In this document: one piece after another, positions 11,650-19,779 of the stretch
Position numbering within the stretch: the stretch's first letter is position 1
Layout: every line of letters begins with the position of its first letter
Source: a virus
Direction: 5' to 3' (one strand)
IMG/VR virus record: IMGVR_UViG_3300025102_000127
Coordinates: 1-33,946 of that record
Length of the DNA stretch: 33,946 nt
The notes under the pieces: generated by a model
Databases searched by the model: none
What the model saw: the letters and a program-made list of their open reading frames with translations, nothing else
What the model was told of the DNA's origin: nothing
Position numbers and translations under genes: made by a program

Positions 11650-12678
11650 ATGAAAAAACGATTCTTTCCATTTTTAATAGGACTTGCGGCACTAGCCGTC
11701 TCTGGTTCTGCAGCATTTTATTCAGTTTTTGGACTAAGTAAATTGTTTGCAGGAGCTAGTCTACAAGTTATTATAATGGCCGGATCGTTAGAATTTGCAA
11801 AATTAATAACCGCTTCTTTATTATATCAATATTGGGGTACAATAAACAAATGGTTACGAGCTTATTTATCTATAGCAGTATTTGTTTTGATGATAATAAC
11901 ATCTGGTGGTATATATGGATTCTTATCTGGAGCTTATCAAGAAACAGCAACTAAGTCAGAATTTCTAGATAAATCATTAATTGTATTACAGACTAAACAA
12001 AATAGATTCGAAGAACAAAAAACAGATCTTAATTTAGAAAAGACACAATTAAATACAACTATTTCTGATTTAAGAACATCGCTCTCAAATCCTGCCCAGG
12101 TATCATATTATGATGCTGAAGCTGAAAAAGTTATAACAACAACTTCTAGTTCGACAAGAAGAGCATTACAATCAGAATTAAAAAGTACTATTGCAGATAG
12201 AGATACTATTAATGTAAGATTGGAAGCTGTAATGGATTCTGTAATGAGAATTGATACAGAACTATTAGAGTTAGAAATTGGTAATGAAGAACAAAGAGAA
12301 TTAGGACCACTTAAATATCTTGCAGAAACAACTGGTAAAGATATGGGACAAGTAGTTAATTGGTTTTTATTATTAATTGTATTTGTATTTGATCCATTAG
12401 CAATTGCAATGGTAGTAGCAGCTAATTTTGCATTTGCTCAAATAAAACCAGAAGAAAAAATAAAAGTTCCTTCACCTAAACCTATTATTCCTAAAGAACC
12501 TGAAGAACCTAAGGAACCTGAAGAAACACCATCTGTAACAGAAAAGGTAATACAGATAGATAGTACCGGAGGACATAAAGTTCTTCAAATAAAAAAAGAA
12601 GATATCTACCAAGAACAATCTGATCAAGGAATGACAGCTGGAGGAGGAAGAATACCTAAACAACCTAAAAATTTATAA
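11650..12678 (+). CDS. multi-pass membrane protein with central coiled coil
   Basis: The 342-residue protein has membrane segments at about 7-28, 36-60, 71-95 and 236-264. Between the third and fourth lies a roughly 130-residue coiled-coil region (KQNRFEEQKTDLNLEKTQLNTTI..., RRALQSELKSTIADRDTINVRLEAV). The C-terminal tail is soluble, with PKEPEEPKEPEETP-type repeats at about 281-295. The topology resembles DUF4407-type proteins, and coil-containing membrane proteins of this kind are frequent in marine T4-like phages. The function is unknown; it may organise the host membrane or affect injection or exclusion. Confidence 0.78.
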   Translation: MKKRFFPFLIGLAALAVSGSAAFYSVFGLSKLFAGASLQVIIMAGSLEFAKLITASLLYQYWGTINKWLRAYLSIAVFVLMIITSGGIYGFLSGAYQETATKSEFLDKSLIVLQTKQNRFEEQKTDLNLEKTQLNTTISDLRTSLSNPAQVSYYDAEAEKVITTTSSSTRRALQSELKSTIADRDTINVRLEAVMDSVMRIDTELLELEIGNEEQRELGPLKYLAETTGKDMGQVVNWFLLLIVFVFDPLAIAMVVAANFAFAQIKPEEKIKVPSPKPIIPKEPEEPKEPEETPSVTEKVIQIDSTGGHKVLQIKKEDIYQEQSDQGMTAGGGRIPKQPKNL

Positions 12679-12679
12679 T

Positions 12680-13204
12680 ATGGCAAAAAAGAAACAAGTT
12701 ACAAAATTTAAAACAAAAAAGAAAGGTAGAACAACTTATATGATATGCAGAAACAGCATTGAAGATAAATCATATTGGGGTTGGCAAATCTTAGCTAAAC
12801 ATCCTAGATGTAATGAATGGTCAGAAGTAGGAGAAGGAGCAACTGCAGTATTATGTTATAAATGTGTTAATAAAACAGTAGGACCTCCAGATATTAGAGG
12901 AGGATATAAATCATCTGGTAGATTAAGAGGCTGGCAGTTCATGAAAGAATTTGTTGATAAAGAAGGTAATGTATTTCATAAAGGAGTAGAACAACCTAAA
13001 CTCAAAGGTACATTAGAACCTACAAAAGCAAAACCAGAAAAGAAAAAACTTACCAAGCGTGAAAAAGAAACATTACGTACCAAAGTCCTGGAACAAATGA
13101 ATATGGTCAGAGGCAATATTAAAACAGCCAAGTATAAAAAGGATATCAGAGCCAATGCTGTTAAAATGAGGAAGTTAGAACGTCAGTTAAAAAAGCTTTA
13201 TTAA
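12680..13204 (+). CDS. Cys4 (zinc-ribbon-like) basic protein
   Basis: The 174-residue protein starts at a TAATATG junction. It has four cysteines, C23, C44 and the CYKC pair C59/C62, which could form a zinc-binding site. A conserved-looking segment, GGYKSSGRLRGWQFMKEFVD, follows. The C-terminal third (about 118-172) is a highly basic helix or coiled coil (KKKLTKREKETLRTKV, RKLERQLKKL). Nucleic-acid binding is plausible. It is the last gene before the promoter at 13206. No named family. Confidence 0.7.
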   Translation: MAKKKQVTKFKTKKKGRTTYMICRNSIEDKSYWGWQILAKHPRCNEWSEVGEGATAVLCYKCVNKTVGPPDIRGGYKSSGRLRGWQFMKEFVDKEGNVFHKGVEQPKLKGTLEPTKAKPEKKKLTKREKETLRTKVLEQMNMVRGNIKTAKYKKDIRANAVKMRKLERQLKKLY

Positions 13205-13205
13205 A

Positions 13206-13237
13206 TTTGTTTTTACGAGAATAATTTATTATATTAA
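13206..13237 (+). promoter_or_regulatory. host-type promoter TTTG-N20-TATATTAA
   Basis: TTTG (13206-13209) and TATATTAA (13230-13237) are exactly 20 bases apart, right after the preceding stop codon and six bases before the ATG at 13244. It would drive clpP, the HD-domain gene, the small membrane protein and the late sigma factor gene. Confidence 0.55.
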
Positions 13238-13243
13238 AGTATT

Positions 13244-13885
13244 ATGAGTGATTTATATAACGAGCGACCAATCAAACCAAAACAACAAGAAGAATTAATT
13301 CAGCCAACTCAAGAGGTATCACCATACCAAGAATTGAATGATATATTAGCTAATCAAATTGAATTAGATGATTCTGTCATTTATCTTAATGATGAAATAG
13401 AAAGTCATTCTTTATTTGATTTGATGATTCGTGTTAGGCGTATATTAAAATATAGACAAACACCAGCATATAAAGGAGATCCAAATGCCCCAGTTAATTT
13501 AATGATAAATAGTCCAGGAGGAGATATTCATGAAATGATGGGAATTATTGATTACTTAAAATCATTAGATGTAAAAGTAAATACTATATGCAGAGGCAAA
13601 GCCTTTTCAGCCGCATCTGTTATATTAACATGTGGTACAGGAATGAGAATGGTTAGTAAAAACTCAACCATAATGTTTCATCAAGCATCTTCAATGATAT
13701 CAGGTAAGTTGACAGACGTAACAGCAACTGTAGATTTTGTTAAACAAGTTGAACAAGATATATATGATTTGTTAGCAGATAAAACAAAAAAAGATGCAGC
13801 ATGGTGGAAAGATCAAATGAGAACGGATATGTATTTAACTTCAGGCCAAGCATTAGACTTAGGCGTAATTGACCAAATAATTTAA
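13244..13885 (+). CDS. clpP: ClpP-type serine protease
   Basis: The 213-residue protein is a complete S14-family protease. VNLMINSPGGDIHEMMGI (84-101) forms the oxyanion strand, GKAFSAAS (118-125) contains nucleophile S122, MFHQAS (144-149) contains H146, and RTDMYLTSGQALDLGVID has D195 as the third triad member. The N-terminal extension of about 45 residues is longer than in host ClpP. ClpP-fold enzymes serve as prohead maturation proteases in several phages, but this copy is far from any visible capsid gene and could instead work with host ClpX-like unfoldases. Its operon partners are an HD hydrolase and the late sigma factor. Confidence 0.9.
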   Translation: MSDLYNERPIKPKQQEELIQPTQEVSPYQELNDILANQIELDDSVIYLNDEIESHSLFDLMIRVRRILKYRQTPAYKGDPNAPVNLMINSPGGDIHEMMGIIDYLKSLDVKVNTICRGKAFSAASVILTCGTGMRMVSKNSTIMFHQASSMISGKLTDVTATVDFVKQVEQDIYDLLADKTKKDAAWWKDQMRTDMYLTSGQALDLGVIDQII

Positions 13886-13889
13886 AGAT

Positions 13890-14693
13890 ATGAAATTAAC
13901 AGCAGAACAAATAGTAGAAAATTGGGAGTCCTTAATTAAGGTTATCGAAGATAACTTTAAAGGTGAAAGAAAAGAAAAACTTTTAGCAATGTATACAGAC
14001 TTAGAAGATAGAATGTCAATGCAACCAGCTTCAAGTATTGACCATTATCATAATGCAATTGAAGGCGGATATGTAGATCATGTATTGCGAGTAATTAAAT
14101 GTGCAAAAGAGGTTCATGCATTATGGACTAAAATGGGAGCGGATATGTCTGGCTATACAAAAGAAGAATTAATCTTTACAGCATTAAATCATGATATTGG
14201 TAAAATGGGATTTCCTGGAGAAGGTAATGAAACATATATTCCTAATGATTCTGAATGGCATAGAAAAAATATGGGAAGGATGTATAAGGTTAATCCTAAC
14301 AACCAATTTACCCTTGTAAACGACCTATCTATTTGGTTATTGCAGCATTATGGTATTGAGATCACTTGGAATGAAATGTTAGGTATTAAATTAACTGATG
14401 GATTATATGATGAACATAATAAACCTTATTTCATGTCTAGAACAGCAGATTCAAAATTAAAAACTAACTTAGGTTTTGTAATGCATCAAGCAGATTGTAT
14501 GGCAGCAAGAATAGAATATGAGATGTGGGCAAAGACAAAATCATCTCAAACAACTGCTAAAAAAGCTTCACTTGCAGGATTTAATAAAAACAATAAAAAG
14601 GCCAATTTTAAAAAATTAGGTAACATTGCAGCAAAAGGAGAAGCTGGAGCAGCAATGAAAATGTTTGATGACTTATTCGGAGATAATAAATGA
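13890..14693 (+). CDS. HD-domain metal-dependent phosphohydrolase
   Basis: The 267-residue protein has the HD superfamily signature: H64 in GGYVDHV, H101-D102 in ALNHDIGKMG, and D202 in VMHQADCMA, which together form the metal site. Such enzymes hydrolyse nucleotides or cyclic/alarmone signals, but nothing here fixes the substrate. No RelA/SpoT synthetase or GYP motif is seen. The C-terminal 50 residues are basic and low-complexity (Lys/Ala/Asn). The gene starts four bases after clpP and overlaps the next gene by four bases (ATGA). Confidence 0.82.
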   Translation: MKLTAEQIVENWESLIKVIEDNFKGERKEKLLAMYTDLEDRMSMQPASSIDHYHNAIEGGYVDHVLRVIKCAKEVHALWTKMGADMSGYTKEELIFTALNHDIGKMGFPGEGNETYIPNDSEWHRKNMGRMYKVNPNNQFTLVNDLSIWLLQHYGIEITWNEMLGIKLTDGLYDEHNKPYFMSRTADSKLKTNLGFVMHQADCMAARIEYEMWAKTKSSQTTAKKASLAGFNKNNKKANFKKLGNIAAKGEAGAAMKMFDDLFGDNK

Positions 14694-14977
14694 TAACAAC
14701 AATAATAATATTAGCGGTTGCATTAACAATATCACTATTTGTTAATATAAACCAATTAAAAAAACAAGAAGATCAATCAGATTATATTGAGGATCTAGAA
14801 AAATCAAATCTAGATTACTATAACTTTTTTGATGGATTAAAAACAAAAATTAATGAAGCCAACTCTGAAATACGAAATGCTGATAGACAAGGAGCATTTG
14901 AAGCATCAGACGAAGTAGGCACTTCCTTTAAGTTAATCAAAGAAGTAATGGAAGACCTAAATCGTGGAGTTAACTAA
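14690..14977 (+). CDS. small single-pass membrane protein
   Basis: The 95-residue protein has one N-terminal membrane segment (ITTIIILAVALTISLFVNI, 2-20) followed by a soluble helical domain (about 22-95) with coiled-coil character. It overlaps the HD gene by four bases and the sigma-factor gene by one base (TAATG), so all three are coupled in translation. A membrane-anchored accessory role is possible; the function is unknown. Confidence 0.7.
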   Translation: MITTIIILAVALTISLFVNINQLKKQEDQSDYIEDLEKSNLDYYNFFDGLKTKINEANSEIRNADRQGAFEASDEVGTSFKLIKEVMEDLNRGVN

Positions 14978-15780
14978 TGAATGAACAAACAGAACTATCA
15001 GCAGTAGACAAATTTTATATCTGGTTAGAAGAAGATAAGGCTCGTATTGAAGAAGAAGCATTACTTCCAAAGAAAAAGAAACGAGGCCGAAAGCCAACTA
15101 AAAAACAATATTTTACATATATAACCGATCATGCAATAGTTGCATATAATAGTGAAGATGATGAATTAAAACGTAATAAAGTTTACAGAGAACATATACA
15201 TTATGCATTTGATAAACTAGCTGAAAATATTATACATACTTTTAAGTTTTATTATTTTGATGTACCTTATATAGATGTTAAATGTGAAACAGTTGCATTC
15301 TTAAATGAAAAAATACATAAGTATGTTTTAGGAAAAGGTAAAGCATTTTCATATTTTAGTATTGTAGCAAAAAATTATCTTATTATTGCAAATAATGCAA
15401 ATTATGCAAAAATGAAAGCAAGGACAGATTTAACAGTAATAGATGATAGTAGAGATCTTGGAGGTGAGGCATCATATAATGATTACCAAGAAGGCCTAAA
15501 AGATTTTACAAACCAATTTGTAGATTACTATACAACAAATTTAAATACTATATTTTCAAACAAACGAGATATTATTGTAGCCGATACATTATTAGAATTA
15601 TTTCGAATTAGAGATAATATAGAAAATTTCAATAAGAAAGCTCTTTATATTCTTATAAGAGAAAGGACAGGTCTTAAAACACAAAACATTACCAAAGTAG
15701 TTAATATAATGAAAAGACATTATGCTTCTATGTATGAAAATTATTCACATAGAGGGTATATTGGCACCCATAAATCATAG
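14977..15780 (+). CDS. 55: late transcription sigma factor, T4 gp55-like
   Basis: The 267-residue protein matches the sigma-region-2-like core of T4 gp55 and its marine relatives: HIHYAFDKLAENIIHTF, YIDVKCETVAFLNEKIHKY, and the GKAFSYFSIVAKNYLI helix (about 121-136) used for core polymerase and -10 recognition. An AT-hook-like element, KKKKRGRKPTKK (32-43), lies in a Lys-rich N-terminal extension. The C-terminal part is helical (LFRIRDNIENFN, TKVVNIMKRHYASM). Phage sigma factors of this type recognise only an extended -10 box; the CATATTTATWTTAAA motif, which has no upstream partner, is the natural candidate target. The first such motif after it follows the stop codon by five bases. Confidence 0.85.
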   Translation: MNEQTELSAVDKFYIWLEEDKARIEEEALLPKKKKRGRKPTKKQYFTYITDHAIVAYNSEDDELKRNKVYREHIHYAFDKLAENIIHTFKFYYFDVPYIDVKCETVAFLNEKIHKYVLGKGKAFSYFSIVAKNYLIIANNANYAKMKARTDLTVIDDSRDLGGEASYNDYQEGLKDFTNQFVDYYTTNLNTIFSNKRDIIVADTLLELFRIRDNIENFNKKALYILIRERTGLKTQNITKVVNIMKRHYASMYENYSHRGYIGTHKS

Positions 15781-15785
15781 TTGTA

Positions 15786-15800
15786 CATATTTATTTTAAA
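15786..15800 (+). promoter_or_regulatory. late-type promoter motif (copy 4)
   Basis: CATATTTATTTTAAA starts five bases after the sigma-factor stop codon and ends 11 bases before ATG 15812, with GGGAAT between. It heads the baseplate hub operon. Confidence 0.62.
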
Positions 15801-15811
15801 GGGAATAAACT

Positions 15812-16189
15812 ATGCATGATGAATTTGAATTATTCAAAGGAACTACATTTTCTGATTTAATGAAAGATATCTATCATAATTCTAAAAAGAAAGATAGACA
15901 AATTAATACATTGATTCAAGAGCTACAACCTTTAATTAAAAATATAGGTGATGCAACTGTGATAGTTCCATTAATAAAAGAATACCTAGATGTATCCGTT
16001 AAGAATGATGAACATCTAGTTAAATTAGCTGCAGTTGTTCAACGATTAGTTGGAAGTGGAAATAAGGAAGGTGGAGATGAATTTGGAATGTCTGAAGAAG
16101 AAAAACAAAGATTATTACAAACAGCTCAGGAAGAATTAGATGCAATCCAACAACAACAAGATGAAATTGATTTAGGAGATTCTAAATGA
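15812..16189 (+). CDS. small helical protein upstream of baseplate hub
   Basis: The 125-residue protein is mostly helical: LMKDIYHNSKKKDRQINTLIQELQPLI, PLIKEYLDVSVKNDEHLVKLAAVVQRLV and a Glu/Gln-rich C-terminal coiled coil (EEEKQRLLQTAQEELDAIQQQQDEID). It overlaps the hub gene by four bases (ATGA), so the two products are probably needed together, perhaps as a chaperone or minor baseplate part. AAGGGAATAAAC is the ribosome site. No named family. Confidence 0.72.
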   Translation: MHDEFELFKGTTFSDLMKDIYHNSKKKDRQINTLIQELQPLIKNIGDATVIVPLIKEYLDVSVKNDEHLVKLAAVVQRLVGSGNKEGGDEFGMSEEEKQRLLQTAQEELDAIQQQQDEIDLGDSK

Positions 16190-18429
16190 GTCAAGCAGGA
16201 TTAACATGGGCATATGGAGAAGTAGTTGACATAACCCATGCATTTAAAAATACAACAGCATCGGAATCAAAAAAGAAGCAAGGTGGTTCTGGTGATGAAG
16301 CTATGGATAATGTTCGTGGTGAAGTAACAATTCAATTACAAGGAAACCAAGCAGGAGCTGGTTCTGGACCAGGTAAACAAGTTACAGCATATCCAGCTGA
16401 TATTAATACAACTCGTATACCTCTAGTAGGAGAACATGTTGTATGCTTCCAAGGACCTGGACCTGAAATGGGAGCAGCCTCTCCAGATGGCGCAACAGGT
16501 AAAAAAGCTGCAGGAATGCAGTATGATTTAGATTGGTATTATCTTGCTCCAGTATCATTAGGAGGAAGTATTCATACAAATTTGAATCCTGCTTCAAATG
16601 CAAAAGGAGTAAAAAGTCCAACTAGAGTATTACAAGATGGTAATAAGACTAATAAAGTAGATGCATATGCAAATGCAGAAGCTGGTAATCCTACTACATC
16701 AAATAAAAAGCAAGATGCAAAAGAAGGTGTTCCAGCAGAAGAGCCACCAACTACCGATCAATTATCTAGTAAGATGATTTCAAAATTCCAAAAATTAGAA
16801 GAAGCAGTTCTTCAATATCAACAAGCAATGGAATCTGGTGATACTCGAAAAACTCCAGAAGGTTTAAAGGATAGAGAAAATAAAATTGAAGAGTATAAAG
16901 AGAGATTGGTACGAGAAGGGTATACCGGAGAATTCAAAGAATCTGAAGAAAAATTTGGATATAACACTGTAACAGGATATTTAGAATTATCAACATTAAC
17001 AGCTGATAATTACGAATTTAATAATATGCCAGTTGGTAAAGGTGGAACATATAAATCAATTGCAGAATTACATGAATTAGATAGAGGATATGAAAATAAT
17101 AGTTTTTATACAAAAGAAGAATCATCTAAATTTGTAGAACAATTTAAAGAACCAACAGAACGTAAACCTGAAGTTGATCAAAACTATTCTCCTAATCCTA
17201 AAGATTCTAATCCTACCGCAGGACCAAACCCTAATACATCAGATAATAAAACTAATCCAGCTCCAGGTAATGATTTTGTAGAACAAACAGAACTAAATAA
17301 TTTACAGCCATATGAAGGTGATATTTTAATACAAGGTCGTTTTGGAAATTCTATACGATTTGGATCAACAGTTAATCCAAAAGAACCAGAACGATATATA
17401 AAAATGCCATCATGGGGCGAGGGGCAAGCAGGTCCAGGAGCTCCAATTAATATATTAAGAGCAGGGCAAGCACCTTCTCAGAAAAATTCTAGAAATGAAT
17501 ATATCATCGAAGATATTAATGGAGACAAAGCTTCAATCTATATGTGTTCAGGACAAAAAATTGCAGTTTCATTAGCACATAACCAATATGATGCAATTGA
17601 ACAGCCATTTAGTAATTCATCAGATGAAGCCCATTATAGTTCTAATGGATATGCTATTCCATCTAAAGATTGTAATGGTATTAGTGCACCAATATTTCCT
17701 GCAGAACCATTAGAACCAATTCCAGATGATGTAGAAGATTTAGAATTATTAGATGGTGAATATGAATATTTTGATACTGAAAGAGGATCACCAACTAGAG
17801 GGCGAGTTGTTGGTACAGATAGAATACGATTAATACAAGGACAACCTGTATTAGAAAAAATGTGTGGCAAAGTGCTTACATTATTTAAGGCAGCAAAAGC
17901 TGATGGAGTAGAAATAAAATTAAATAGTAGCTTCAGAGGTCTTTGGCAAATCAATCATCCAAGAACAGGAAAGAAATTAGCATCAGGACAAGTAAATTGT
18001 AGATATGCAAATGCAATTAATAAAGGTTGGAAAACAGAAGCCAATAAAAAAGATAGATCAAGTCCGTTATGGACAGCAAGTTCAACTAAATTTTCATGTT
18101 ACGTAGCAATACCAGGTTATAGTAGACACCAAAGTGGTACTGCAATTGATTTAGATTATAAACGATATCTAGTAAATAAAGATGGTAGTCGATCAAAAAC
18201 TAGTACTACTAATACAAAAGGAGTTTATGCATGGTTGGTAGCTAATTCATATAAATATGGATTTGTAAGAACTGTGACAACAGAAGAATGGCATTTTGAA
18301 TATAACACTGCACTTGCAAGCAAAGGACCGTTTTCAAAATTAAGAGCAGGTAAATCAAGTAATTCATGGCATGGATTAGATGCAGCATTTGAACAAGGAA
18401 AGTTAGGACCTTGGCCAGGACAAAGTTAA
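16186..18429 (+). CDS. 5: baseplate hub / tail lysozyme gp5-like protein with VanY (M15) peptidase domain
   Basis: The 747-residue protein begins with a gp5-type OB domain (about 1-130: AYGEVVDITHAF, GEVTIQLQGNQ, ADINTTRIPLVGEHVVCF). In the middle it has the GDILIQGRFGNSIRFGST and EDINGDKASIYM segments (about 375-470) found in gp5 relatives. The C-terminal region (about 550-715) is a D-Ala-D-Ala carboxypeptidase-type M15 domain, with SSFRG (R584), SRHQSGTAIDLD (H648, D655) and EEWHFEY (H703) as the zinc ligands. T4 gp5 has a glycoside hydrolase in the middle; here a peptidase at the end replaces it, so the tail tip would cut peptide cross-links. Overlaps the upstream gene by four bases. Confidence 0.88.
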   Translation: MSQAGLTWAYGEVVDITHAFKNTTASESKKKQGGSGDEAMDNVRGEVTIQLQGNQAGAGSGPGKQVTAYPADINTTRIPLVGEHVVCFQGPGPEMGAASPDGATGKKAAGMQYDLDWYYLAPVSLGGSIHTNLNPASNAKGVKSPTRVLQDGNKTNKVDAYANAEAGNPTTSNKKQDAKEGVPAEEPPTTDQLSSKMISKFQKLEEAVLQYQQAMESGDTRKTPEGLKDRENKIEEYKERLVREGYTGEFKESEEKFGYNTVTGYLELSTLTADNYEFNNMPVGKGGTYKSIAELHELDRGYENNSFYTKEESSKFVEQFKEPTERKPEVDQNYSPNPKDSNPTAGPNPNTSDNKTNPAPGNDFVEQTELNNLQPYEGDILIQGRFGNSIRFGSTVNPKEPERYIKMPSWGEGQAGPGAPINILRAGQAPSQKNSRNEYIIEDINGDKASIYMCSGQKIAVSLAHNQYDAIEQPFSNSSDEAHYSSNGYAIPSKDCNGISAPIFPAEPLEPIPDDVEDLELLDGEYEYFDTERGSPTRGRVVGTDRIRLIQGQPVLEKMCGKVLTLFKAAKADGVEIKLNSSFRGLWQINHPRTGKKLASGQVNCRYANAINKGWKTEANKKDRSSPLWTASSTKFSCYVAIPGYSRHQSGTAIDLDYKRYLVNKDGSRSKTSTTNTKGVYAWLVANSYKYGFVRTVTTEEWHFEYNTALASKGPFSKLRAGKSSNSWHGLDAAFEQGKLGPWPGQS

Positions 18430-18442
18430 ACGGAAAAAAATT

Positions 18443-19723
18443 ATGGCAAAAAGAGAATCTTACGAAAATTTAAAAGTACCAAAAGGACATGTAGTAGATA
18501 GAACCGAAACTATATACGAAGGTGAAATATGGGGAATGGAAAATGTATACATTTTTCCAGGAGATATGAAACGAGATGTGCGTGGAATATTATGGGTAAT
18601 ACCACCTACATCAACTGCAGCAATAGAATATTCAGATGATCCTGGATTTGTAGGACAACATTATGCATATGACTTGATTAAGCAATCTATCCAAGAAGGC
18701 CATATACCACAAGATGACTGGGTTATTGTTGTAGCAGCAAACCATAGATGGAGTTTAGAACAATGTTCATCTAATGCAAAAGATGTATTTAGAGAGCAAG
18801 GACTAAGTTACGCAAAACATATTGATTTATGTGGATGTTGTACAACCCCAGATGGAAAACAATATTTAAATGCCATATATGCAATTGGTGAAGGAGCAAA
18901 TGCAATAGACTTTACTGATACAGAACTTACAAATGTAATAATGTCAGATCCAATATTATATCCTCCATTAAAGATTCCAGAAGATATAGCATCAAATATT
19001 ACGTTGGCAATGAACCCAAATAACTATGATCCAACAACACCATCAGGAGAAGCTTCTTTAAATGCATTTGAAGAACTAAAAGAAATTATACCTGCTGATA
19101 ATGTAGTAGAATCCAACCAAGATGCATTTAATACAGCAGCAATTGCGGCAGGTATATTAGCTTTAATAAATTTTGGTGCTGATTTAATAGACATGTTTGG
19201 ACCTCAAGGAGGAGATTTAGGAGATGCACCTGGAGACCTAGACGAAGATTTAGAAGAAATAGGAGTAATGGATGATCCAGCTGGTACACCAGAATCAAAA
19301 CAAAAAGATCAAGGTACACCAACACCATCTCCAGTTGCAGGCTGTGCAGATTATGAAAGCCCTCAAGTTATTATTACATCAGATAGATTAGTATTTAATG
19401 CACGACAAGATGTAATTTTATTATCTGCAGGAACAAAAATAGGATTATCAGCAACTGAAGCGGTAGGAATAGATGTAGGAGGGGCAGGCCATTTCACAGT
19501 AAATGCACCAGAAATTCATTTAGGATTAGATTCAGTCGAACCATTAATACTTGGCCAACAAATGCATGATTGGTGTGTTGAATTAATAGATAAGATTCAA
19601 ATGTTAACATATACAAATTCTGGAGGTCCAACAGGTCCAGCAATTAACGCTGCAATTTTAGATACATTAAAGACAGATTTTGTTTGGAACTATATAAAAA
19701 GCGATCAGAATTATACTTTATAA
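18443..19723 (+). CDS. baseplate protein with C-terminal beta-helical spike-like domain
   Basis: The 426-residue protein starts 13 bases after the hub gene. Residues about 308-372 contain regular beta segments (SPQVIITSDRLVFNARQDVI, LLSAGTKIGLSATEAVGIDV, GHFTVNAPEIHLGLDSVEPL), similar to membrane-piercing spike or gp5 C-terminal repeats. The N-terminal 170 residues form an alpha/beta region with a CGCC motif (130-133) that I cannot assign. A hydrophobic alanine/isoleucine segment (231-250) and an acidic Gly/Asp linker join the two. It probably forms part of the central spike with the hub; that role is inference. Confidence 0.72.
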   Translation: MAKRESYENLKVPKGHVVDRTETIYEGEIWGMENVYIFPGDMKRDVRGILWVIPPTSTAAIEYSDDPGFVGQHYAYDLIKQSIQEGHIPQDDWVIVVAANHRWSLEQCSSNAKDVFREQGLSYAKHIDLCGCCTTPDGKQYLNAIYAIGEGANAIDFTDTELTNVIMSDPILYPPLKIPEDIASNITLAMNPNNYDPTTPSGEASLNAFEELKEIIPADNVVESNQDAFNTAAIAAGILALINFGADLIDMFGPQGGDLGDAPGDLDEDLEEIGVMDDPAGTPESKQKDQGTPTPSPVAGCADYESPQVIITSDRLVFNARQDVILLSAGTKIGLSATEAVGIDVGGAGHFTVNAPEIHLGLDSVEPLILGQQMHDWCVELIDKIQMLTYTNSGGPTGPAINAAILDTLKTDFVWNYIKSDQNYTL

Positions 19724-19747
19724 CAACCACCATAATTCTAGTATCTT

Positions 19748-19762
19748 CATATTTATATTAAA
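19748..19762 (+). promoter_or_regulatory. late-type promoter motif (copy 5)
   Basis: CATATTTATATTAAA matches the consensus exactly, 17 bases before ATG 19780, with TTGGAGAAG as ribosome site. It heads the gp25-gp6 unit. Confidence 0.62.
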
Positions 19763-19779
19763 ATAAATTGGAGAAGACT

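Noticed and set aside
2161-19762. On the minus strand, the late-type motifs at 2161 and 19748 contain TATAAATA, the T4 late promoter.
   Set aside because: There are no credible minus-strand genes, and the other copies of the motif lose the exact TATAAATA. The + strand position before operons explains them better, although the resemblance may reflect a common origin.
19768-19779. TTG start for the 19780 gene.
   Set aside because: The TTG overlaps the GGAG ribosome site; ATG 19780 matches the start position of the shared leader helix.
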